Positions 7,361-11,151 of a DNA stretch of 11,151 nt are shown here, piece by piece. Source of the stretch: Thalassiosira profunda (lineage: Eukaryota > Bacillariophyta > Thalassiosirophyceae > Thalassiosirales > Thalassiosiraceae). The translations under genes were made by a program, and so were the position numbers. The notes below the pieces were generated by a model that made no database searches, had not been told where the DNA came from, and saw only the letters and a list, made by a program, of their open reading frames with translations. Where the stretch lies: contig JALLAP010001030.1 in assembly GCA_036939355.1 (NCBI GenBank), positions 1 to 11,151 of the forward strand. Reading direction: 5' to 3'. Each line of letters opens with the position of its first letter. The first letter of the stretch is position 1.

Positions 7361-9938
7361 TTACTTCAGCTCATCTAATGAATCCCCTTCCATTTGGTCT
7401 CGCCACATTTGAGCGTATTTGCCCTTCTCTACTCCAAGCGCCAGCAGCTCATCGTGGGTCTCCTGCTCAATCAATCGGCCCTTGTCCAGCACCAGAATAA
7501 TGTCGGCTCGACGAGCAGTGCTAAGTCGGTGGGCGATCATCAGCGTCGTTCGGCCCTTGCAAACGGCAGCCGCGGTTTGTGGAGTCAGAATGTTTCGTTG
7601 GATTTCACGCCCTGTTCCAGAGTCGAGTGCGCTCGTCGCTTCGTCCAGCAAGACTAGCTTGGGCTGTTTGATGATGCATCGAGCCAATCCGACTCGCTGC
7701 CGCTCCCCGCCCGAAAGCTTCATGCCTCTTTCTCCCACCAGCGTTTCTAACCCATCTGGCGACGACTTGACCAGCGGTTCCAGTGCGGATATTCTCACTG
7801 CCTCCCATATTTCTTCGTCCGTGGCCTCCTCTTTGCCGTAGATAATGTTGTCGCGTAAAGACGCATGAAAGAGCACCGTATCCTGGGCGACGACCCCAAT
7901 GTTGGATCTAAGAGATTCCTGCAAGAGGGATTTCACATTGATGCTGTCCACCAGCACCGATCCTTCGTCGGGGTCATACATACGCAGAATCAACCGCACA
8001 ATCGTGGTCTTGCCCGAGCCACTTGGCCCAACCAGAGCAGCCGTCTTTCCCGCGGGGATCCTAAAGCTGACACTCTGAATACCTCCGACGTCCACCCTTT
8101 CCGCAGTCTCATCTTCCACACTGCTGTCCTTCTCCTTTTTGGCATCCTTGATCCAAAAGTTGACGCCTCCCTTGCCGCTCCACACGGCACGTCCGCGCCC
8201 ACCCCACAGGCCCTTGCGGCCGAATCCCCTGCCTCCTCTGCCCTTGCCGCGTCGTCCGCCTGGTTTGGAAGATCCGTTTTCTACGTCGGGCCCACCCAGC
8301 CGTTTTCGATTGGCTTTGACCTTGTACCGAAATGTGACGTTGTCAAAGGTAATATCACCACTGGATGCGTTGGCATTATCCTCGTCAGAAGGCTCGCCTA
8401 GCTTCTCCCGCTGCCTCTCAAGAGCCACATCCCACTCGACTGCATCATTTGCATCCACCACCAATGGCTTGCTTCGAAGCATCTTGACCGCCTTCTCCAG
8501 GTCCGTCAGCGCCTCCGTCAACTGCCGATACGTAAACCCGAGAAACGACAGCGGCTGGAACAGTTGCTGGATGTACAATTGCACCACCACGAAGGATCCC
8601 GGGCTCAGCAACGTCTCGTCCCCTGGCGTACCGTACACCGTTGCTCGTCCTGCGAGCCACAGACCGATGCAAGTGCCAGCCAGGCGGATGGATTGTTGTC
8701 CTAATTGCAGCCACGCAAATAGCCCCAACATCTTGACTCGCTCCTCAGTATATTCTTTGCGCACGGTATCATACGCTTCCACCTCCTTCAACTCCCTCCC
8801 AAACATCGACACCGTCTCGTAATTCACGAGCGTTTCCATCTCAATTCTCCCAACGTCATCGGACTTGTCCAACACCCTACGCCGTTGCTCGAGGCGCGTG
8901 TTGGTGACTTTGACAGTATAAATCAGGTACAGCGCCACCGATGCGACGGTCGTAAATGCAATGGAGGGAATGCCTAAAAGCTTCCAGAACACTGTGCCCA
9001 CGACGGCTGCCTCAAAGAAGGTCGGGAGAAGATTGAACCAAAGGCTATCGATGATTGTTGATGTAGCGTCCGATCCACGGGATAATATGCGAAGCAATTC
9101 TCCCGCGTGCCGCTCCAAATGGTACGCCGCCCCCAACACCTGGAGGTGGCCAAAGAGACTCGAGGCGAACCTTCTCTCGGCATCGAGGGATACTGCTCGC
9201 TGGCACACGTTTTGCAATGCAGATACGGCGGCATCGAGCGTTCGCAGCAGAAAGTATCGGGAGGAGATTGAACCACAAACTGTCGATGATTGTCGAGGTG
9301 GCGTCCGATCCACGGGATAAGATTCGGAGCAACTCTCCCGCGTGCCGTTCCAAATGGTGCGCCGCCCCCAATACCTGGAGGTGGGCAAAGAGGCTCGAGG
9401 CGAACCTCCGCTCGGCATCGAGGGACACTGCTCTTTGGCACACGTTTTGCAATGCAGATACGGCGGCATCGAGCGTTCGCAGCAGAAAGTACACCACAAT
9501 TGCCATCGTAACGGTTTTGGCCGTCCGCTGCTGTGCCGTCGCATAGGAGGGATCGTCGGCGTCGCTGGAGCCGAAGCCGGAGATGGCATCGACGGCGTGT
9601 CTGATGGCCAATGGCGGCAATACTGTGATGAGCTTCTCCAGCAATACCGTCAGCAGGGCGAGGGAGGCGAGGAAGGCGTGCCGCCTATCGCGCGGGCGAA
9701 GAAAGGGCGACACCTCCTTGAAGGCGTCGGACCACGAGGGGAGCGCCCCCGTTGATGCATCATCCTTGTTGGGTGTGCGGATCCCCTTCTCTTCGTCTTC
9801 AACCGAGGTTGGCATCGATGCCTCGCCGCCGCCGCGGGTAGCCTCCAGGGAGATGCCGCTCTCTTCATGGGCTATCAGCGGGGTGGCCTCCGATGCCGCG
9901 GCGGTGGCCTTGGCCGTGGGGGCGCCCGGCTTCGCCAT
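7361..9938 (-). CDS. ABCB half transporter, ATM1/HMT1/ABCB6-7 group (two exons by predicted splice)
   Basis: Predicted exons 9938-9375 and 9139-7361 give 780 residues. The start is bounded by an in-frame TAG at 9983-9981. A polar N-terminus of about 85 residues, with an acidic dileucine-like EATPLI near residues 18-23, precedes one six-helix ABC exporter domain (first helices near 86-112 and 142-163). Family hallmarks include HLERHAGELLRILSRGSDA, NYETVSMFG and PLSFLGFTYRQL. The ATPase domain is complete: A-loop Y460, Walker A GPSGSGKT at 559-566, Q-loop Q607, signature LSGGE at 663-667, Walker B LVLLDE ending D687-E688, H-loop H725. Relatives export glutathione- or phytochelatin-linked or porphyrin substrates from mitochondria or across the vacuole membrane; the substrate here is unknown. 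There is no extra N-terminal TMD0 as in ABCB6/HMT1 and no clear mitochondrial presequence, so vacuolar or endosomal location is possible. Oddities: the tandem 235-bp duplication, and an extra Gly/Arg/Lys-rich segment of about 70 residues between Y460 and G541 inside the ATPase domain. Confidence 0.88.
9022..9256 (-). repeat. Tandem direct repeat, copy 1 (3' in gene sense), 235 bp
   Basis: This copy is aligned without gaps to 9257-9491 at an offset of 235. It begins at a codon boundary (TAC, Tyr) in gene sense and encodes a 78-residue segment starting YFLLRTLDAAV and ending FNLLP. It then runs directly into the correct downstream sequence (TFFEAAVVGTV), so this is the copy joined to the 3' part of the gene. 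It differs from copy 2 at 22 positions. In gene sense its first 56 bases (9256-9201) are identical to copy 2. Confidence 0.95.
9140..9374 (-). other. Predicted 235-nt intron made of the two halves of a tandem exon duplication
   Basis: In sense orientation the 5' copy reads CTCCAG|GTATTG (donor at 9374-9373) and the 3' copy reads GGCCACCTCCAG|GTGTTG (acceptor AG at 9141-9140). Both sites derive from the same AGGT word in the repeat, so the intron length equals the repeat period, 235. Splicing is phase 0 and joins FAHLQ to VLGAAYHLERHAG, restoring the frame and the family consensus. Without splicing, translation leaves frame at the second copy and stops at a TAG at 9047-9045 after 297 residues. 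The donor is moderate (+5 is T rather than G), while the acceptor has a usable pyrimidine tract. No transcript evidence is available. Confidence 0.6.
9257..9491 (-). repeat. Tandem direct repeat, copy 2 (5' in gene sense), 235 bp
   Basis: This copy continues directly from the upstream coding sequence (TVTMAIVV|YFLLRTL) and lies in frame with the 9938 start codon. It abuts copy 1 with no spacer. Its protein differs from that of copy 1 at only two residues (Ala in FAHLQ versus Gly; His versus Tyr in AA[H/Y]HLER), although 22 bases differ: 17 at third positions, 4 at first, 1 at second. In each of the two amino-acid differences, the residue kept by the predicted splice (Ala from copy 2, Tyr from copy 1) looks closer to the ABCB pattern as I remember it. 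Confidence 0.95.
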
Positions 9939-10094
9939 CTCGTGGGCGGGAGGGGCTGCGGCGGGGCGAGTTGAAGGAGACTAGACGGAGACTTCTTTAT
10001 GTCACGAATCTCCCGTCAAGATTTTTTCACCAGCACACACTCCCCATCACCATCAAGCTCAAGCATCAAGCGCCCTGGTCTCACAGCCGCCACG
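9939..10094. promoter_or_regulatory. Compact divergent promoter region (ABC gene / TMEM205-like gene)
   Basis: Only 156 bp separate the two divergent start codons, so both promoters and 5' UTRs must lie here or overlap the genes. The left half is GC-rich; the middle (about 9990-10030) is richer in T and A. No canonical TATA or CCAAT box is evident. An ATG at 9999, in frame with the 10095 gene and with no stop between, could give a longer N-terminus. Confidence 0.55.
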
Positions 10095-11044
10095 ATGAAG
10101 CTCCGCCTCCTCCTCGCCCTCGCTGGGTGTGCGTTCGCCCCGGCGTACGGGTTCGTGCCCTCCGCTCGCCGGGCCGCCGCCTCCCTTCCGTCCAATCCGG
10201 CGCCATCGATCGGCCATCAACCTGCCATCACCCTCGCGCCGCCCACGCGCCTCCTCTTCACGCCCAAGGAGGACGGCGACGCCGCCGACGCCGACAAGCC
10301 CTTCATCCGCCCGGCATTGCACAATTCGACCTTCTTCCGATCGCTGGCCATACTCTATGCACTGCTCTTTGCAATCTACCAAGGCTCGGCGGCGCCATCA
10401 ACTGCGCTCGAAAAGGGGGGGAGGTTCCTAGTCCTCTCTCCCAAAGCGGCGGCGACCGTACATCTGCTCTCGTTCGCAACGTGGTTCGGGACGGTGGTGT
10501 ACACAACCTTTGTGGCGGGCATCACCATGTTCAAGGTGAGTGTTGTTGTCGATTGCAATAGTGCTCACATCTTATGCGTCGAATGTTGCATGCATCAATG
10601 GCAAGCTCACATCTTCTACCGAATGTTGCCATCCATCGCGCGCTCACATCGCTCCAGAATCTCCCACGGCGTACCTTCGGCTCAATCCAATCCAAATTGT
10701 TCCCTCTGTACTTTCGACTGTGCTCGGCGATGATCGGCGTGCAAATCCTGACGCTCACCCGCCTGCCGGATATCCTGGGCAAAGCGTCCGAGGTCTCGTT
10801 GGCCATCGCCTTCGTCACCACGCTGCTGAACCTTCTTTATCTGGAGCCCCAATCGACCCGCGTCATGTTCGATCGGTACGCGCTGGAGGATGATGGGAAG
10901 CGGGACAGCGACGAGTACAAAGGAAAGGCCAAGGCGTTCGGGAAGCTTCACGGCATGAGCAGCCTGGCGAATCTGGCGGCGCTGTGCGGAGGGGTGGTCC
11001 ACGGAGTGCGCTTGGCTTCGGGGCTGACGGGTCTGTCTGCGTGA
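10095..11044 (+). CDS. TMEM205-like (DUF4149) membrane protein with plastid-type presequence (two exons)
   Basis: Exon 1 (10095-10535) and exon 2 (10658-11044) give 275 residues. Residues 1-19 are a signal peptide, and cleavage AYG|F20 followed by VPSARRAAASLPS matches the aromatic +1 plastid-import motif of secondary red algae. The mature part carries TMEM205-family features: TVHLLSFATWFGTVVYTTFVAGITMFK near 121-147, NLPRRTFGSIQSKLFPLYF at 148-166, LLYLEPQSTRVMF near 206-218, and KLHGMSSLANL at 242-252. Hydrophobic helices lie near 80-97, 120-141, 163-180, 192-209 and 247-264. Human TMEM205 is linked to vesicle-based cisplatin resistance; the biochemical activity of the family is not established. 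I chose ATG 10095 because the in-frame ATG at 9999 would bury the signal peptide. The family call is firm; plastid location is inferred from the presequence. Confidence 0.92.
10536..10657 (+). other. Intron, 122 nt, of the TMEM205-like gene
   Basis: The donor AAG|GTGAGT is a perfect consensus and the acceptor is GCTCCAG|AAT; the intron is phase 0. Splicing joins ITMFK to NLPRRTFG, the family-typical continuation. Read through, the frame stops at a TGA at 10731-10733 with no family similarity. The interior carries degenerate tandem repeats. Confidence 0.93.
10563..10650 (+). repeat. Degenerate tandem repeat inside the intron, about 40-nt period
   Basis: The word GCTCACATC occurs at 10563-10571, 10605-10613 and 10642-10650. 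The word GAATGTTGC occurs at 10581-10589 and 10621-10629. This gives about 2.2 copies of a unit near 40 nt, with indels between copies. The last copy ends at the splice acceptor. Confidence 0.75.
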
Positions 11045-11151
11045 CGAATATCATCCAGCGGTAGGGGGAATGGCAACGATGCTCGCTTTGAATGAGCACT
11101 GTCCTATTAGCTGCAATCTGCCTATGCTCTAGCTGCCACCCCTGGTCGACG
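11045..11151 (+). other. 3' flank of the TMEM205-like gene
   Basis: The 107 bases after the TGA at 11042-11044 show no coding signal. A short imperfect hairpin (TGCTC at 11080-11084 with GAGCA at 11094-11098, 9-base loop) may be chance. No AATAAA is present. Confidence 0.4.

Noticed and set aside
8083..8326. Treating the Gly/Arg-rich insertion in the ABC ATPase domain as an intron.
   Set aside because: The segment is open in frame, lacks strong donor and acceptor sites at its borders, and has a biased protein-like composition. Kept as coding but flagged.
7361..9589. A 742-residue ORF starting at 9589 as the native transporter start.
   Set aside because: Its first 113 residues or so read the 5' region and copy 2 in the wrong frame; the true N-terminus with the first helices is in the 9938 frame.
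9045..9938. A complete 297-residue protein from 9938 to 9045.
   Set aside because: Its last part reads copy 1 out of frame. It is better explained as the unspliced product of the ABC gene.
1..11151. Bacterial features such as operons, CRISPR arrays, insertion sequences, and tRNA or rRNA genes.
   Set aside because: None is seen. Gene arrangement, introns and targeting presequences are eukaryotic, and the only direct repeats are explained above.

Overview
This is nuclear DNA from a eukaryote, most likely a photosynthetic stramenopile (heterokont) or another alga with a secondary red plastid. Genes lie on both strands and are interrupted by short GT-AG introns, with no operons or ribosome-binding sites. 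One protein (10095-11044) starts with a signal peptide whose predicted cleavage site is followed at once by Phe and then a Ser/Ala/Arg-rich stretch (AYG|FVPSARR). That is the bipartite 'ASAFAP-type' plastid-targeting signature of such algae. The species cannot be named from this window.

Layout. (1) Bases 1-5233, minus strand: the 5' part of one giant intron-free gene, 1744 codons with no stop and running off the left edge. It encodes an armadillo (ARM) repeat solenoid of about 41 repeats. The repeats are arranged in a higher-order unit of about 13 ARM repeats (about 540-560 residues) that recurs at least three times. (2) 5234-6267: about 1 kb between divergent genes, with an AT-rich palindromic patch, one doubtful small membrane-protein ORF, a CGG/CCG palindrome, an inverted repeat and a G-rich tract. 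(3) 6268-7299, plus strand: a two-exon gene for an unrecognised secreted-pathway polytopic membrane protein of 317 residues. (4) 7361-9938, minus strand, convergent with the previous gene and only 61 bases from it: an ABCB-type half transporter of the ATM1/HMT1/ABCB6-7 group. (5) 10095-11044, plus strand, divergent from the ABC gene: a two-exon TMEM205-like (DUF4149) membrane protein with a plastid-type presequence.

The most striking feature is in the ABC gene. A 235-bp coding segment is directly repeated in tandem (9022-9256 and 9257-9491). Because 235 is not a multiple of three, plain translation breaks the protein. Each copy carries an AGGT word in the sense strand, so splicing from the AG|GT of the 5' copy to the AG|GT of the 3' copy removes exactly 235 nt and restores one intact 780-residue transporter. 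This is the arrangement expected of an intron born by tandem duplication of an exon segment. The copies differ at 22 of 235 positions with no indel, yet 20 of the 22 differences are synonymous. Both copies therefore diverged under protein-coding constraint, which also leaves open a merge of diverged alleles or paralogs, or an assembly chimera.

Nothing suggests that these genes form one pathway. Two of them share a short divergent promoter region and three encode membrane proteins, but functional linkage is not shown by the sequence.
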